NCBI GenBank assembly: GCA_945878785.1
Contig: CAMDVC010000002.1
Location: 1 to 37,888, forward strand
Direction: 5' to 3'
Source of the DNA: Bifidobacterium breve
GTDB lineage: Bacteria; Actinomycetota; Acidimicrobiia; Acidimicrobiales; Ilumatobacteraceae
Length of the DNA: 37,888 nt
The notes under the pieces were generated by a model. The model had not been told where the DNA came from and ran no database searches. It saw only the letters and a list, made by a program, of their open reading frames with translations. Positions 23,255 to 33,832 of the stretch are shown piece after piece; the stretch's first letter is position 1, and every line of letters starts with the position of its first letter. Both the position numbers and the translations under genes were made by a program.

Positions 23255-23868
23255 TGGCTCGACTAACAGAAGAAAACATTCGTCTCGCCCGTGAAATCAT
23301 TGGCCGTTATCCAAAGGCCAGGTCTGCAACTATCCCGTTGTTGCATCTCGCTCAAGAACAAGATGGTTATGTCACAAACGAAGCCATGTCGCACATTGGC
23401 GAACTAGTCGGAGCATCGTCTGCTGAAGTGTTCGGAACAGCGTCGTTCTACGAGATGTTCAAATTCGAACCAGTGGGTAAGTACCTCATCAATATCTGCG
23501 GCACCATGTCATGTGCATTGATGGGTTCTGAAGAACTCATGCATCAGGCTGAAGAGCGCCTCGGTATCAAGATGGGTTCCACCACGCCAGACGGAAAATT
23601 CACTCTTGAACATGCTGAATGTCAGGCCGCATGTACCGAAGCTCCATGTTTGCAAGTGAACTATCGCTATCGCTACCGCGTCACGCCGGACGAACTCGAC
23701 GCACTTATTGATGACTTGGCGGCTGGAAATCTTTCATCCGAAATTCCTGCTCACGGTACAGTTGCCGTAGTTCGCCAGCACATTCCTGCTGACCGCGCAG
23801 TTGGCGCTATCGCGCCAGAATTAGTTACTGAGAATCCTGCTTGGCTAGATGGAAAGGCCGCGCTATGA
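23254..23868 (+). CDS. nuoE: NADH-quinone oxidoreductase subunit E
   Basis: 204 residues of the 24-kDa thioredoxin-like subunit. The [2Fe-2S] N1a ligands are the C-x4-C pair in NICGTMSCALMG and the C-x3-C pair in AECQAACTEAP. The C-terminal ~45 residues after the core are low in conserved features. It overlaps nuoD by one base and nuoF by four. Confidence 0.95.
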   Translation: MARLTEENIRLAREIIGRYPKARSATIPLLHLAQEQDGYVTNEAMSHIGELVGASSAEVFGTASFYEMFKFEPVGKYLINICGTMSCALMGSEELMHQAEERLGIKMGSTTPDGKFTLEHAECQAACTEAPCLQVNYRYRYRVTPDELDALIDDLAAGNLSSEIPAHGTVAVVRQHIPADRAVGAIAPELVTENPAWLDGKAAL

Positions 23869-25259
23869 CCGGTGGAACCTGGAAACACGCACCTGGCTTT
23901 TATGCCGGTGATCGCCCTCAAGTTGTGACATCGCGTTTTCAATATGAAGACTCGTACACGCTCGAGCGTTACTTAGCCACTGATGGATATAAGGGATTGC
24001 GTTCAGCACTCGCTCGTCCTGCAAATGAAATCCATGATGAAGTCAGGAGCGCCACTGTCCTCGGTCGTGGTGGTGCTGGTTTCCCTGCAGGTACTAAATG
24101 GGGGCTGATGCCACAAGAAGTGTGGCCCCGGTACCTCGTTGTTAATGGCGACGAAAGTGAACCGGGAACCTACAAAGATCGCTTGCTTATGGAGCGCGAT
24201 CCGCATCAGCTGATTGAAGGCTGTCTTATCGCTTCGTATGCAGCTGGACTATCGCAATGCTTCCTTTATATACGTGGTGAAATGGCACTTGCTCAAGAAC
24301 GAATTGCAGCAGCCCTCAACGAGGCGTATGCAGCCGGATACATCGGTAAAAACATTCTCGGCTCAAAGTTTTCACTTGACATTGTTCTTCACTGGGGTGC
24401 AGGCGCATACGTAGTGGGTGAAGAGACTGCACTGATTGAAAGTCTTGAAGGCAATCGTGGCATGCCTCGCTTGAAGCCTCCGTATTTCCCTGCAGCAAAT
24501 GGCTTGTACGGACAACCCACAATTGTTAACAACGTGGAGACTCTTGCCAACCTTCCATGGTTGTTGAATAACGGAACTGCTGCGTACACAGCAATTGGTA
24601 CCGCAACTTCTCCAGGTACACGAATGGTTGCCGTATCTGGCCATGTCAATCGTCCTGGTGTATTTGAAATCATCAACGGAATTACAACATTCCGTGACCT
24701 GCTGTACGGAGACGAGTTCTGCCAAGGCATTCGCAACGGAAACGGTCTCAAAGCATTTGTTCCTGGTGGTGGCTCGGCCCCGTGGTTCACCTCTGATCAA
24801 CTTGATCTTCCATTCGAAGCAAGCCAAGTGGGGCCTGCTGGCTCAATGCTTGGCTCTGGTGCCGTCATGGTGATGGATTCAACCACAGATATTCCACATG
24901 CTGCACTGACTCTTACTCGTTTCTATGCCCATGAATCGTGTGGAAAATGCACACCATGCCGCGAAGGTGGAACATGGCTTGAACGCATTCTGTCTCGCGT
25001 TGTTGATGGCAAGGGAACAGATGCTGACCTTGACCAAATCTTCGAAGTCGGTGAATCAATTTGCCCGGGTGCATTCCCTCATGCATCAAACGAGAAATTG
25101 GGAATTGCTGCAGTGCCATTTCCATATCGCATGAACACCATCTGTTTCGTTGGTCCGTCAGCGTATGTGCCAGTTCATTCGGCACTTACGTTGTTCCGCA
25201 GCGAATTTGATGCACGTATCGTAAAGCGCACCATGATCAAAGTAACCGCGGTTGCATAA
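23865..25259 (+). CDS. nuoF: NADH-quinone oxidoreductase subunit F
   Basis: 464 residues, the NADH- and FMN-binding 51-kDa subunit. RGGAGFPAGTKWG (about 68-80) is the NADH/FMN loop. GDESEPGTYKDR, GAGAYVVGEETAL and ESLEGNRGMPRLKPP follow. N3 cluster ligands lie in SCGKCTPCREG plus a later Cys (ESICPGA). The ORF track starts at 23841 inside nuoE. ATG at 23865 gives the four-base ATGA overlap usual in this operon. Confidence 0.96.
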   Translation: MTGGTWKHAPGFYAGDRPQVVTSRFQYEDSYTLERYLATDGYKGLRSALARPANEIHDEVRSATVLGRGGAGFPAGTKWGLMPQEVWPRYLVVNGDESEPGTYKDRLLMERDPHQLIEGCLIASYAAGLSQCFLYIRGEMALAQERIAAALNEAYAAGYIGKNILGSKFSLDIVLHWGAGAYVVGEETALIESLEGNRGMPRLKPPYFPAANGLYGQPTIVNNVETLANLPWLLNNGTAAYTAIGTATSPGTRMVAVSGHVNRPGVFEIINGITTFRDLLYGDEFCQGIRNGNGLKAFVPGGGSAPWFTSDQLDLPFEASQVGPAGSMLGSGAVMVMDSTTDIPHAALTLTRFYAHESCGKCTPCREGGTWLERILSRVVDGKGTDADLDQIFEVGESICPGAFPHASNEKLGIAAVPFPYRMNTICFVGPSAYVPVHSALTLFRSEFDARIVKRTMIKVTAVA

Positions 25260-27625
25260 TGACCACTATCGACACCACAGAGACAAACGATGTGCCGCCT
25301 AAAGACCCGAACGCAGTATCGATAACTATTAATGGCCGCACTGTTGAAGCACGTAAAGGTGATCTTATTATTGCGGCAGCAGACAGTGTTGATGAGTACA
25401 TTCCACGGTTTTGCTACCACCCACGTATGAGCTCAGTTGGCATGTGTCGCCAATGCATGGTTGAAGTAGAAGGTCCTCGTGGACCGATGATGGTTGTCAG
25501 TTGTATGACTCCTGTTGCTGAAGGTCAAATAGTGCGCACAGATACGCCGCAGGTAAAGCGCGCACAAGAAGGCATGATCGAGTTACTTCTTGCAAATCAC
25601 CCACTTGACTGCCCAGTGTGTGACAAAGGCGGGGAGTGCCCGTTGCAAGACCAAGCCTTTAGCCATGGTGCGGGCGAGAGTCGCTTTGTAGAAGAGAAGC
25701 GCCACTATGAAAAGCCAATCCCAATCAGCGACTTGGTATTTCTTGATCGTGAACGTTGCATCTTGTGCGATCGTTGCACCCGTTTCGCTGATGAAGTAGC
25801 GGGCGACCCTCTCATCAGTTTCACTCAGCGGGGAAACAACACTCAAATAATGACGTTCCCAGATGAGCCGTTTGCTTCATACTTTTCTGGCAACACAGTG
25901 CAAATTTGTCCAGTGGGTGCACTTACTGCTTCGCCGTACCGATTCAAGGCTCGTCCGTGGGACCTTGAACAACGGGAAAGCACTTGCACAACATGTTCAG
26001 TTGGTTGTCGAACAGTTGTTCAATCAAGCCGTGATGAACTGTTGCGATACCAAGGTGTCGATAGTGATCCAGTGAACTGGGGTTGGTTGTGCGACAAGGG
26101 TCGTTTCAACTTCCAGTCAACGAATTCAGAAGATCGCCTTTCAACCCCGCAAATCAAGTCGGGTGATTCCTTTGTTACTTCCTCGTGGTCTGATGCTCTT
26201 GAATCAGTTGCTCGTGTTATCCGTCATTCACGCGAGGGCTCAGTAGCAATTCTTGGTGGTGCTCGTGGAACAAACGAAGACGCATTTGTGTGGGGTGCTC
26301 TTGCTGATGCAGCCGGAATCACCATGCGTGACGCGCAACTCGATGACGGACTCCCAGCGTCTGTGTTCTCGCATCCACAAGCCACAATTGATTCTGCATG
26401 TGCGGGTGGCACTGTCATTCTTTTGGCTCCAGACATCAAGGAAGAGCTTCCGGTGTTGTACCTGCGTCTTCGTGACGCGGTACAGAAGAAGCGAATTCGT
26501 CTGATTGAGATTTCATCTCATGAAACTGGTCTTACGAAGTATGCATGGAAATCAATTCGGGCTGAGTCCGGCACCGCAGCTGCCGCTATGCCAGCGCTTC
26601 TTGCGCAAGCTGATATTGCTGCGCAACTTGCATCTGGACCAGTTGTGATAGTCGCTGGTCGCCCGAACCTTGCAGAATCTGCATCGCACACAATGGATGC
26701 TGTGGACGCCGTTCTGGCAGTTGCTCCATCAGCAAGTGTGTTGCCAGTTTTGCGTCGTGGAAACGTCCGTGGTGCATTGTCACTTGGGCTTGGGCCACGT
26801 AATGGCAATGACGCTGCCGCAATCCTTAATGCATCAGCGAAGGGCAATGTTGATTGCCTCATTCTTCTCGGTGCTGACCCGCTCTCTGATATTGCAGACG
26901 TCGATCTTGCTCGTCGAGGAATTGCAGGAGCGAAGTTTGTCGTTGCTATTGATACCTTCCTCACCGCTAGTGCGTCACATGCAGATGTTGTATTGCCTGC
27001 GGCTGCTTATGGTGAAAAAGACGGCACCACGATGAACCTTGAGGGACGCGTTACCTCAGTGGTTCAGAAAATCACACCCCACGGAACGTCGCGCGCAGAC
27101 TGGATAATTGCAGTTGAACTCATGACTCTTCTTGGGCATGAATCGAACTTCACCACGTTGTCAGACATTCAAGATGCGATGTCTGCCGCAGTTCCTGGTT
27201 TCGGAAGCACCACTACTACTGTGGCAATCAAGCGCGATGGAATCGTCGTGTCGGTTACTCCGCCAAGTTCTACATCAGCATCAACGAGTGTTGCAGCACC
27301 TCGCAACTCGTATGAATTCCGCCTCGATCTCAGTCGTAAATTATTTGACCGTGCAATCGGCACAATCACCAGTCCATCACTTGCGAATTTAGCTACAGAG
27401 GCGAATGTATTTATTCACCCTCTTGATCTTGATCGTGTGGGCACTGCCGAAGGAACAAATGTGCGGGTTTCAAATTCGCACAGTTCCATTGTTCTGCCAG
27501 TTCGTGCATTGTCTTCAATACCTCGTGGAACAGCATGGGTGCCGTTCAATCAAATTGGTGCAGATGTTCGTGAACTCGTTCGTCGTAATGAATCAATCAC
27601 CGATGTCAGAATTGAGTCAATGTGA
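25259..27625 (+). CDS. nuoG: NADH-quinone oxidoreductase subunit G
   Basis: 788 residues. The N-terminal ferredoxin-like domain binds N1b (FCYHPRMSSVGMCRQC and a later Cys). NHPLDCPVCDKGGEC binds N5 with a His ligand. CILCDRC plus ICPVGA binds N4. CTTCSVGC followed by Cys after exactly 27 residues (C-x2-C-x3-C-x27-C) is the N7 motif seen only in some bacteria. A long molybdopterin-oxidoreductase-like domain follows, without visible cofactor residues. The final ~60 residues form a degenerate molydop-binding-type beta domain. Confidence 0.95.
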   Translation: MTTIDTTETNDVPPKDPNAVSITINGRTVEARKGDLIIAAADSVDEYIPRFCYHPRMSSVGMCRQCMVEVEGPRGPMMVVSCMTPVAEGQIVRTDTPQVKRAQEGMIELLLANHPLDCPVCDKGGECPLQDQAFSHGAGESRFVEEKRHYEKPIPISDLVFLDRERCILCDRCTRFADEVAGDPLISFTQRGNNTQIMTFPDEPFASYFSGNTVQICPVGALTASPYRFKARPWDLEQRESTCTTCSVGCRTVVQSSRDELLRYQGVDSDPVNWGWLCDKGRFNFQSTNSEDRLSTPQIKSGDSFVTSSWSDALESVARVIRHSREGSVAILGGARGTNEDAFVWGALADAAGITMRDAQLDDGLPASVFSHPQATIDSACAGGTVILLAPDIKEELPVLYLRLRDAVQKKRIRLIEISSHETGLTKYAWKSIRAESGTAAAAMPALLAQADIAAQLASGPVVIVAGRPNLAESASHTMDAVDAVLAVAPSASVLPVLRRGNVRGALSLGLGPRNGNDAAAILNASAKGNVDCLILLGADPLSDIADVDLARRGIAGAKFVVAIDTFLTASASHADVVLPAAAYGEKDGTTMNLEGRVTSVVQKITPHGTSRADWIIAVELMTLLGHESNFTTLSDIQDAMSAAVPGFGSTTTTVAIKRDGIVVSVTPPSSTSASTSVAAPRNSYEFRLDLSRKLFDRAIGTITSPSLANLATEANVFIHPLDLDRVGTAEGTNVRVSNSHSSIVLPVRALSSIPRGTAWVPFNQIGADVRELVRRNESITDVRIESM

Positions 27626-28851
27626 GTGGTGTAATTTTCGCTATTGATCCAATGTTGGAAGGCAATGTCCTCTGGACGCCGCTACTGATAGTCCTTGTAA
27701 AAGTTCTTCTCGTTTTCGTTGTCGGTTTAGTAGCAACAATGTTGATGGTGTGGTTCGAACGCAAAGTCATTGCCGGCATGCAGAACCGAGTTGGCCCAAA
27801 CAAGGCTGGTCCTTGGGGAATCTTGCAAACTCTGGCAGACGGAGTCAAGTTGTTCTTCAAAGAAGACCTCATTCCGGAACGTTCTGATCGGTTCATGTTT
27901 CGCTTGGCTCCGTATCTTGCGTTGGTTCCAGCATTTCTTGCATTTGCGATTATTCCTCTCGGCGGAGATTTCCGCGACGGTAAGGGCGGTCTCGTCACCT
28001 TGTTCGGACAACAGACTCGACTGCAATTAGCCGACCCTCCTGTTGGGGTGTTATTCGCTTTGGCAATTTCATCAATTGCTGTGTACGGGATCATGTTGGC
28101 CGGTTGGTCGAGTGGATCCAAGTACCCATTGCTCGGCTCTGTTCGTGCATCGGCGCAGATGGTTTCATATGAAGCAGCTCTTGGCTTGTCTCTCGGTGCA
28201 GTTCTGTTGGTGTCTGGAACTCTCTCAACTGCTGGCATTGTCAATCTGCAATCGTCAATTGGAAACTGGAACATTGTGGCAACCGGTTTCGTACCGTTCG
28301 TCATCTTCCTCATTGCTGCTACCGCCGAATTGAATCGACCTCCGTTTGACTTGGTAGAAGCCGAACAAGAACTTGTGGGTGGATTTAACACTGAGTATTC
28401 GTCAATTCGATTTGCTTTGTTCTTCCTCGCTGAATTCATGAACACCGTCACGATGTCAGCATTGATCGTGACTCTGTTTTTTGGTGGTCCTCAACCAATC
28501 GCTATTGGAACCACCACTTTGGATATTCCGTTTATTCCGAATGCAATTGAGGGCACTGTCTGGCTTCTTCTCAAAGTGCTCGTCTTCCTCTATGTCTACG
28601 TATGGTTCCGCGCCACCCTTCCGCGTTTCCGTTATGACCAACTCATGGATTTGGGTTGGAAGATTCTGATTCCTGGCTCCCTTGGTTGGTTCATGCTTCT
28701 TGCTGCTCAGCGAGTAGGGCGAGATGCAGGATGGGATCAAATATTGGTCACTCTTGTTACTGCTCTTGTTCTCATCGGCGGCTACGGATTACTCCTTGCC
28801 GCACAACATGTCAGTCGCGTTAATCGTGAGAAGGATGGAGCGAGCTTCTAA
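27622..28851 (+). CDS. nuoH: NADH-quinone oxidoreductase subunit H
   Basis: 409 residues with about eight helices. It is the membrane subunit that joins the quinone chamber to the proton pumps. [62 protein letters not shown] and the C-terminal [14 protein letters not shown] are diagnostic. Starts with GTG, overlapping nuoG by four bases (GTGA). Confidence 0.97.
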   Translation: MSGVIFAIDPMLEGNVLWTPLLIVLVKVLLVFVVGLVATMLMVWFERKVIAGMQNRVGPNKAGPWGILQTLADGVKLFFKEDLIPERSDRFMFRLAPYLALVPAFLAFAIIPLGGDFRDGKGGLVTLFGQQTRLQLADPPVGVLFALAISSIAVYGIMLAGWSSGSKYPLLGSVRASAQMVSYEAALGLSLGAVLLVSGTLSTAGIVNLQSSIGNWNIVATGFVPFVIFLIAATAELNRPPFDLVEAEQELVGGFNTEYSSIRFALFFLAEFMNTVTMSALIVTLFFGGPQPIAIGTTTLDIPFIPNAIEGTVWLLLKVLVFLYVYVWFRATLPRFRYDQLMDLGWKILIPGSLGWFMLLAAQRVGRDAGWDQILVTLVTALVLIGGYGLLLAAQHVSRVNREKDGASF

Positions 28852-29504
28852 TGGGCTACTTCGGAGGATTTCTCGTCACCATGCGTCAGCATGGTGCACG
28901 TAACAAGGTCACTACTGAATATTCAGGCGGCCGTATATTTCGTCGTAAAAACAACGACACCAAAGACGAAAAGATTGACAAGCCAGAGCGCATGCATGGC
29001 CGTCATGTTCTGAATCGTTACGAAGATGGAATGGAAAAGTGCATCGGTTGCGAACTGTGCGCCGGTGTGTGTCCTGCAAAGTGCATTTATGTGCGCGGAG
29101 CCGACAATAACCCTGATAACCCAACTTCACCTGGTGAGCGCTTCGGTTTCATATACGAAATTAATTATCTTCGTTGCATCCATTGCGATTTGTGTGTCGA
29201 GGCATGCCCAACAGAAGCAATTACTGAGACAAAATTATTTGAATTCTCATTTACTAATCGCCAAGATGCCATTTATACAAAGTCTGAATTACTTGTTGAT
29301 AACCATGGCTTGCCGCAGCATCTGCCGTGGGAAGACTGGCGCCCAGGCGAGGACCAAAACACATCGGGCTGGATGCGTGCAACCGCGTCTGCAGGAAGTG
29401 AGGATTTTGTTGGCGTCGTTTCATGGGGTGGGGAACTCGGGTACGGTGTTCGCGCTGCCGAACCAACGCAAGACATCAGCGATGAATCCGAGTCAAAGAA
29501 CTAA
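28851..29504 (+). CDS. nuoI: NADH-quinone oxidoreductase subunit I
   Basis: 217 residues with two [4Fe-4S] motifs for N6a and N6b: [15 protein letters not shown] and [26 protein letters not shown] between them is the family pattern. The C-terminal ~60 residues extend past the cluster domain and are Trp/acid-rich ([10 protein letters not shown]). It is a peripheral-arm subunit delivering electrons to N2 in NuoB. Confidence 0.96.
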   Translation: MGYFGGFLVTMRQHGARNKVTTEYSGGRIFRRKNNDTKDEKIDKPERMHGRHVLNRYEDGMEKCIGCELCAGVCPAKCIYVRGADNNPDNPTSPGERFGFIYEINYLRCIHCDLCVEACPTEAITETKLFEFSFTNRQDAIYTKSELLVDNHGLPQHLPWEDWRPGEDQNTSGWMRATASAGSEDFVGVVSWGGELGYGVRAAEPTQDISDESESKN

Positions 29505-30043
29505 TGGAACTTTTCGTTTTCGTAGTTGCCGCGGCAATGGTTCTGGGTGGGGCTTTGGGAGTCGTCACTCGGTCTAACCCCGTACACGCCGCCATGAGTC
29601 TTGTTCTTACTTTGTTTGGTATTGCCGTGATGTTTGTTTCGCATAATGCGCACTTTTTGGCAGCCGTACAAGTCATTGTGTATGCCGGAGCAATTGTAGT
29701 TTTGTTCTTGTTCGTCATCATGTTGCTCGGCGTTGACAAAGCAGAAGATCTCAGTGTCGAACCAATAACAAACCAACGCCCCCTTGCCGCAATTATTGGC
29801 GTTGGTATCAGTGCCATTGTGATTGCCGCAATTGTTTCATCTCGTGCGGGCCTCGGAGCCTCTGGGGAAGGCGTTGACAAGACCACCCTTGAATCTCCTG
29901 ATGCAAACATCCGCCAACTAGCTCGTGTGATTTTCAGTGACAACGTTTTTGCCTTTGAACTGACCTCAGTGTTGCTACTAGTCGCGGTTATTGGCACCGT
30001 AGTAATGGCGCGTAAAACTAAGGCTGTGGGGACTGGCAAATGA
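29504..30043 (+). CDS. nuoJ: NADH-quinone oxidoreductase subunit J
   Basis: 179 residues with five helices. [24 protein letters not shown] and [21 protein letters not shown] are the conserved core, including the pi-bulge helix region that shifts during turnover. One-base overlap with nuoI and four-base overlap with nuoK. Confidence 0.95.
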   Translation: MELFVFVVAAAMVLGGALGVVTRSNPVHAAMSLVLTLFGIAVMFVSHNAHFLAAVQVIVYAGAIVVLFLFVIMLLGVDKAEDLSVEPITNQRPLAAIIGVGISAIVIAAIVSSRAGLGASGEGVDKTTLESPDANIRQLARVIFSDNVFAFELTSVLLLVAVIGTVVMARKTKAVGTGK

Positions 30044-30366
30044 GTTTTATGCTTTCTGTCGTGCAGCCCACTTCTACGTGGTATCTCGTTTTGTCAGCAG
30101 TGTTGTTCGGTATCGGCACCATCGGAGTCATGGTGCGTCGCAACCCTCTCATTATGTTCATGTGCATTGAATTGATGTTGAATGCCGTGAACCTCTCTTT
30201 CGTTGCTTTGTCTAGCCAAATTGCAAATATTGATGGACAAGTCGTTGTATTTTTCGTCCTTGTAGTTGCTGCTGCTGAAGTAGTAGTAGGGCTTGGCATC
30301 ATCGTTTCCATCATGCGACGACGCACTTCTTTGACAGTCGACGACATGTCGGGACTGAAGGGGTAG
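30040..30366 (+). CDS. nuoK: NADH-quinone oxidoreductase subunit K
   Basis: 108 residues, three helices, MrpC-like. Conserved membrane glutamates are in [16 protein letters not shown] and [13 protein letters not shown], part of the central proton path. [23 protein letters not shown] is the usual N-terminus. Confidence 0.96.
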   Translation: MSFMLSVVQPTSTWYLVLSAVLFGIGTIGVMVRRNPLIMFMCIELMLNAVNLSFVALSSQIANIDGQVVVFFVLVVAAAEVVVGLGIIVSIMRRRTSLTVDDMSGLKG

Positions 30367-30371
30367 TTGCC

Positions 30372-32282
30372 ATGTCGGATCTTGTTTGGCTTATTCCTGC
30401 ACTGCCATTAGGTGGCTTCTTATTGATTCTCTTGTTCGGCCGCATTCTTGGCGAACCACGTGCCGGAATTCTCGCCACAGCAATGACAGCATCCTCGTTC
30501 GTTGTGACGGTTGGCGTGTATCTCGACCTCTTGTCTCGTACTGCAGAAGAACGCCATCATGTCATCACATTGTTCTCGTGGTTGCCTGTTGGAACACTCC
30601 ATATTGATATGGCTCTTTTGGCAGATCCATTGAGCATCACGATGGCTCTCTTTGTCACAGGAATCGGATCTCTCATTCACTTGTACTCAATTGGGTACAT
30701 GCATGGTGATCCAAAGTTCTCGAAGTTCTTCCTCTATCTCAACCTTTTCGTGTTCTCCATGCTGATGCTGGTACTCGGTGAAAACCTTCTCGTTACCTTC
30801 CTTGGTTGGGAAGGTGTGGGTGCCTGCTCATACTTCCTCATCTCGTTCTGGCATACACGTGACTCCGCAGCAACTGCTGGTAAGAAGGCATTTGTTACCA
30901 ACAGAGTCGGCGACTGGGGAATGATGGTCGCGATGTTCCTTGCTTTTTCGGCGGTTGGAACACTGTCGTATGAAGGTATTAATGCCGCTGCAGACGGTGG
31001 GAAAATTGCCGCAGTTACTGCAACTGGAATAGCCATGATGTTGTTTGTTGGTGCATGCGGAAAGAGCGCACAGTTGCCGCTGTATATATGGTTGCCCGAC
31101 GCAATGGAAGGCCCTACTCCGGTTTCAGCGTTGATTCACGCAGCCACCATGGTGACATCCGGAGTGTTCCTCCTTACGCGCATGGCGCCAGTTCTTCACG
31201 CGTCGTATCCGTGGGCAGGTGATGTGATTGCAACTGTTGGTGCGCTTACTGCATTATTCGCAGCCACTATTGCGGTAGCTCAAACCGACATTAAAAAAGT
31301 TTTGGCGTATTCCACTGTTTCTCAACTTGGCTTTATGTTCCTCGCTATTGGTTCAGGCGCTTATGTAGCAGCAATTTTCCACATGGTGACCCATGCATTT
31401 TTCAAGGCACTTTTGTTTCTTGGTTCAGGCTCGGTCATCCATGGCATGCATCACGAACAAGACATGCGCAAGATGGGGGCTCTTCGCAAGTTGATGCCCA
31501 TCACTGGGTTTACCTTCATTATTGGTTGGTTGGCCATTGCTGGTATCCCGCCGTTTGCAGGGTTCTGGTCAAAGGATGAAGTACTTCTCTATGCGTTTGC
31601 AAACAATCGCCTTCTCTGGCTTATGGGAGTCGTCACTGCACTTTTGACTGCGTATTACATGACGCGCCAAGTCATCATGGTGTTCTTCGGTGAAGCACGT
31701 TGGAATGATCATGCAGAAGAAAACGGTGCACATGGTGATCACACACCACATGAGAGCCCATGGACAATGGTGACACCACTTGTTGTTCTTGCCGGCTTGT
31801 CGATTGTTGGTGGAGCAATGCAGTTGCCGTTCTCAAAGAGCACACATTTTCTTGAACATTGGCTTGAACCGGTTGTTCATCATTCTGAGGTATCAATCGC
31901 TGATACGTGGGCGTATAGCAACAAATGGTTGTTGCTCGTAGTCGCAATTCTTATTGCTGTAAGCGGAGTTGTTGCATCTATAGCGGTGTATGCCAAGGGC
32001 AAGTTCAAAATCATCGAACCGAAAATTCTTGCTGATGCATGGCGATACGACTCTGCTGTCTCGGCCATTGTTGGTGGCCCAGGGCGAGCAGCTTTTGGCG
32101 GCGTTGCTGCGTTCGACGCGAAAATTGTTGATGGTGCAGTGAACGGAATTGGTACCGAAGTCCGTGCCGCTAGTGGCCTATTGCGCAAGGTGCAGAGCGG
32201 GCTTGTCCGTTCGTATGCATTCGTAATTGGTCTTGGCGCAGTGGTGCTACTCGCATGGTTCCTTCTGAGAGGAATTCTCTAA
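30372..32282 (+). CDS. nuoL: NADH-quinone oxidoreductase subunit L
   Basis: 636 residues, the distal antiporter-like proton-pumping subunit. FLGWEGVGACSYFLI, the GKSAQLPLYIWLPDAMEGPT core with its pumping Lys, HAATMVTSGVFLL and FKALLFLGSGSVIHGMHHEQDMRKMG are diagnostic. About sixteen helices can be counted. The C-terminal ~150 residues hold the lateral-helix region and final helix. A His/acid-rich loop (NDHAEENGAHGDHTPHE) precedes helix 14. AGTTGCC is a poor ribosome-binding site; a 5-bp gap separates it from nuoK. Confidence 0.95.
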   Translation: MSDLVWLIPALPLGGFLLILLFGRILGEPRAGILATAMTASSFVVTVGVYLDLLSRTAEERHHVITLFSWLPVGTLHIDMALLADPLSITMALFVTGIGSLIHLYSIGYMHGDPKFSKFFLYLNLFVFSMLMLVLGENLLVTFLGWEGVGACSYFLISFWHTRDSAATAGKKAFVTNRVGDWGMMVAMFLAFSAVGTLSYEGINAAADGGKIAAVTATGIAMMLFVGACGKSAQLPLYIWLPDAMEGPTPVSALIHAATMVTSGVFLLTRMAPVLHASYPWAGDVIATVGALTALFAATIAVAQTDIKKVLAYSTVSQLGFMFLAIGSGAYVAAIFHMVTHAFFKALLFLGSGSVIHGMHHEQDMRKMGALRKLMPITGFTFIIGWLAIAGIPPFAGFWSKDEVLLYAFANNRLLWLMGVVTALLTAYYMTRQVIMVFFGEARWNDHAEENGAHGDHTPHESPWTMVTPLVVLAGLSIVGGAMQLPFSKSTHFLEHWLEPVVHHSEVSIADTWAYSNKWLLLVVAILIAVSGVVASIAVYAKGKFKIIEPKILADAWRYDSAVSAIVGGPGRAAFGGVAAFDAKIVDGAVNGIGTEVRAASGLLRKVQSGLVRSYAFVIGLGAVVLLAWFLLRGIL

Positions 32283-33832
32283 TGCACGCTTCCTTCCCAA
32301 TTTTGTCGGCTCTTATCTTGTTGCCGATTCTCGGTGCAGTTCTCATCACAATTGTGAGCAATAAATACCTTGAATTGGTAAAAGTCATCGCGATGGTTTT
32401 CAGCGTTGGTGTTGGCGGGATGTCAATCTGGTTGCTGGCTTCATTTAAATCTGCCGACTCGGGATTCCAATACGTTTCTCAACATGATTGGGTGACGTCG
32501 TGGGGAATCTCATGGCATCTTGGTGTTGACGGTGTCTCTTTATTCCTTGTCGTGCTTACCGGAATTCTTTTCCCGCTAGTCATTCTCGGTGTTGATCCGC
32601 ATCATGATCACAAGAGATACCTGGCATGGTTGCTGTTGCTTGAAGCTGGCGTGATGGGCAGCTTCCTCAGTCTCGATCTTTTCTTGTTCTTCATCTTTTT
32701 CGAAATTGTTCTTGTGCCGATGTATTTTCTCATTGGTGGATGGGGATATGACAAGCGCGTGTATGCCGCTACAAAGTTTTTTTTGTACACGATGCTCGGC
32801 TCGGCATTCATGTTGGTCGGCATCATTGCTACCGCAGTCCTCGCCCGACGCGACATCGGGTATCTCACCTTTGACCTGGTGACAATTGCTGAGCAAGCAA
32901 GTTTTGCTACCAATACTGGTCGTTGGCTATTTGTATCGTTTGCCATCGCTTTCGCTGTGAAGGTGCCTATCTTTCCGCTGCACACTTGGCTACCTGACGC
33001 ACATACACAAGCGCCAACAGGAGGCTCAGTCATCTTGGCTGGCGTGTTGCTAAAGATGGGAACATATGGATTCCTTCGATTTGGTCTGTATTTATTCCCT
33101 GCTGCAGCAGTGTGGGCGAAACCAGTATTGCTAACACTCGCTGTAATCGGAATCATCTATGGCGCAATCGCTGCCACCATGCAGACTGACCTCAAGCGTC
33201 TCGTTGCGTATTCATCAGTTGCTCACCTCGGATTTATTGTCCTTGGTATTTTTGCGATCACTTCACAATCGCTTACGGGCAGTGTGATGCAAATGGTTAA
33301 CCACGGTATTTCAACGGGAGCATTGTTCTTGTTGGTTGGCATGATTTACGAACGTCGCCATACTCGCGAAATCGCTGAATTGCGCGGTATTCAATCTGTT
33401 GCTCCAATATTCTCAGCGGCATTCATGATTGTGATGTTGAGCTCAATTGGCGTTCCAGGTCTCAACGGATTTGCCGGAGAATTTTTGATTCTGATTGGTT
33501 CATTCCAGTCGGCCAGATGGTGGACCATTGTCGCTGCGACCGGTGTGATTCTTGCTGCTTTGTATCTGTTGTGGGCCTACCAACGGGTTTTCCACGGTGA
33601 ACCAGATGAAGCGAATTCAACTTTTGCTGAGATGACTTTGCGCGAAGGTGCGTTAATTATGGTGTTTATCGGACTCATCGGTTTCACAGGTGTGTATCCA
33701 AAGCCAATGCTGGAGCGAATTGAACCCAGTGTTGACAAGTTGGTCGAACACGTCGTGTCTCACAGCGACTACAAGGCTCCGACCACCCCCAAGATTGTGG
33801 CTGAGCCTCACGGAGAAAAGGCGGGTGAGTGA
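32282..33832 (+). CDS. nuoM: NADH-quinone oxidoreductase subunit M
   Basis: 516 residues, an antiporter-like pump. FIFFEIVLVPMYFLIGGWG with its key Glu, KVPIFPLHTWLPDAHTQAPT, KMGTYGFLRFGL and SVAHLGFIVLGIF are diagnostic. The ORF-track start at 32255 lies inside nuoL. ATG at 32282 overlaps the nuoL TAA (TAATG), and GAGAGG sits in the nuoL 3' end as ribosome-binding site. Confidence 0.95.
   Translation: MHASFPILSALILLPILGAVLITIVSNKYLELVKVIAMVFSVGVGGMSIWLLASFKSADSGFQYVSQHDWVTSWGISWHLGVDGVSLFLVVLTGILFPLVILGVDPHHDHKRYLAWLLLLEAGVMGSFLSLDLFLFFIFFEIVLVPMYFLIGGWGYDKRVYAATKFFLYTMLGSAFMLVGIIATAVLARRDIGYLTFDLVTIAEQASFATNTGRWLFVSFAIAFAVKVPIFPLHTWLPDAHTQAPTGGSVILAGVLLKMGTYGFLRFGLYLFPAAAVWAKPVLLTLAVIGIIYGAIAATMQTDLKRLVAYSSVAHLGFIVLGIFAITSQSLTGSVMQMVNHGISTGALFLLVGMIYERRHTREIAELRGIQSVAPIFSAAFMIVMLSSIGVPGLNGFAGEFLILIGSFQSARWWTIVAATGVILAALYLLWAYQRVFHGEPDEANSTFAEMTLREGALIMVFIGLIGFTGVYPKPMLERIEPSVDKLVEHVVSHSDYKAPTTPKIVAEPHGEKAGE

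Noticed and set aside
23841-23864. Upstream nuoF start in the ORF track
   Set aside because: It lies deep inside nuoE; the ATGA overlap at 23865 matches other junctions in the operon.
27606-28451. 281-codon minus-strand ORF opposite nuoH
   Set aside because: It is the antisense shadow of a clearly conserved nuoH frame and its translation shows no family features.
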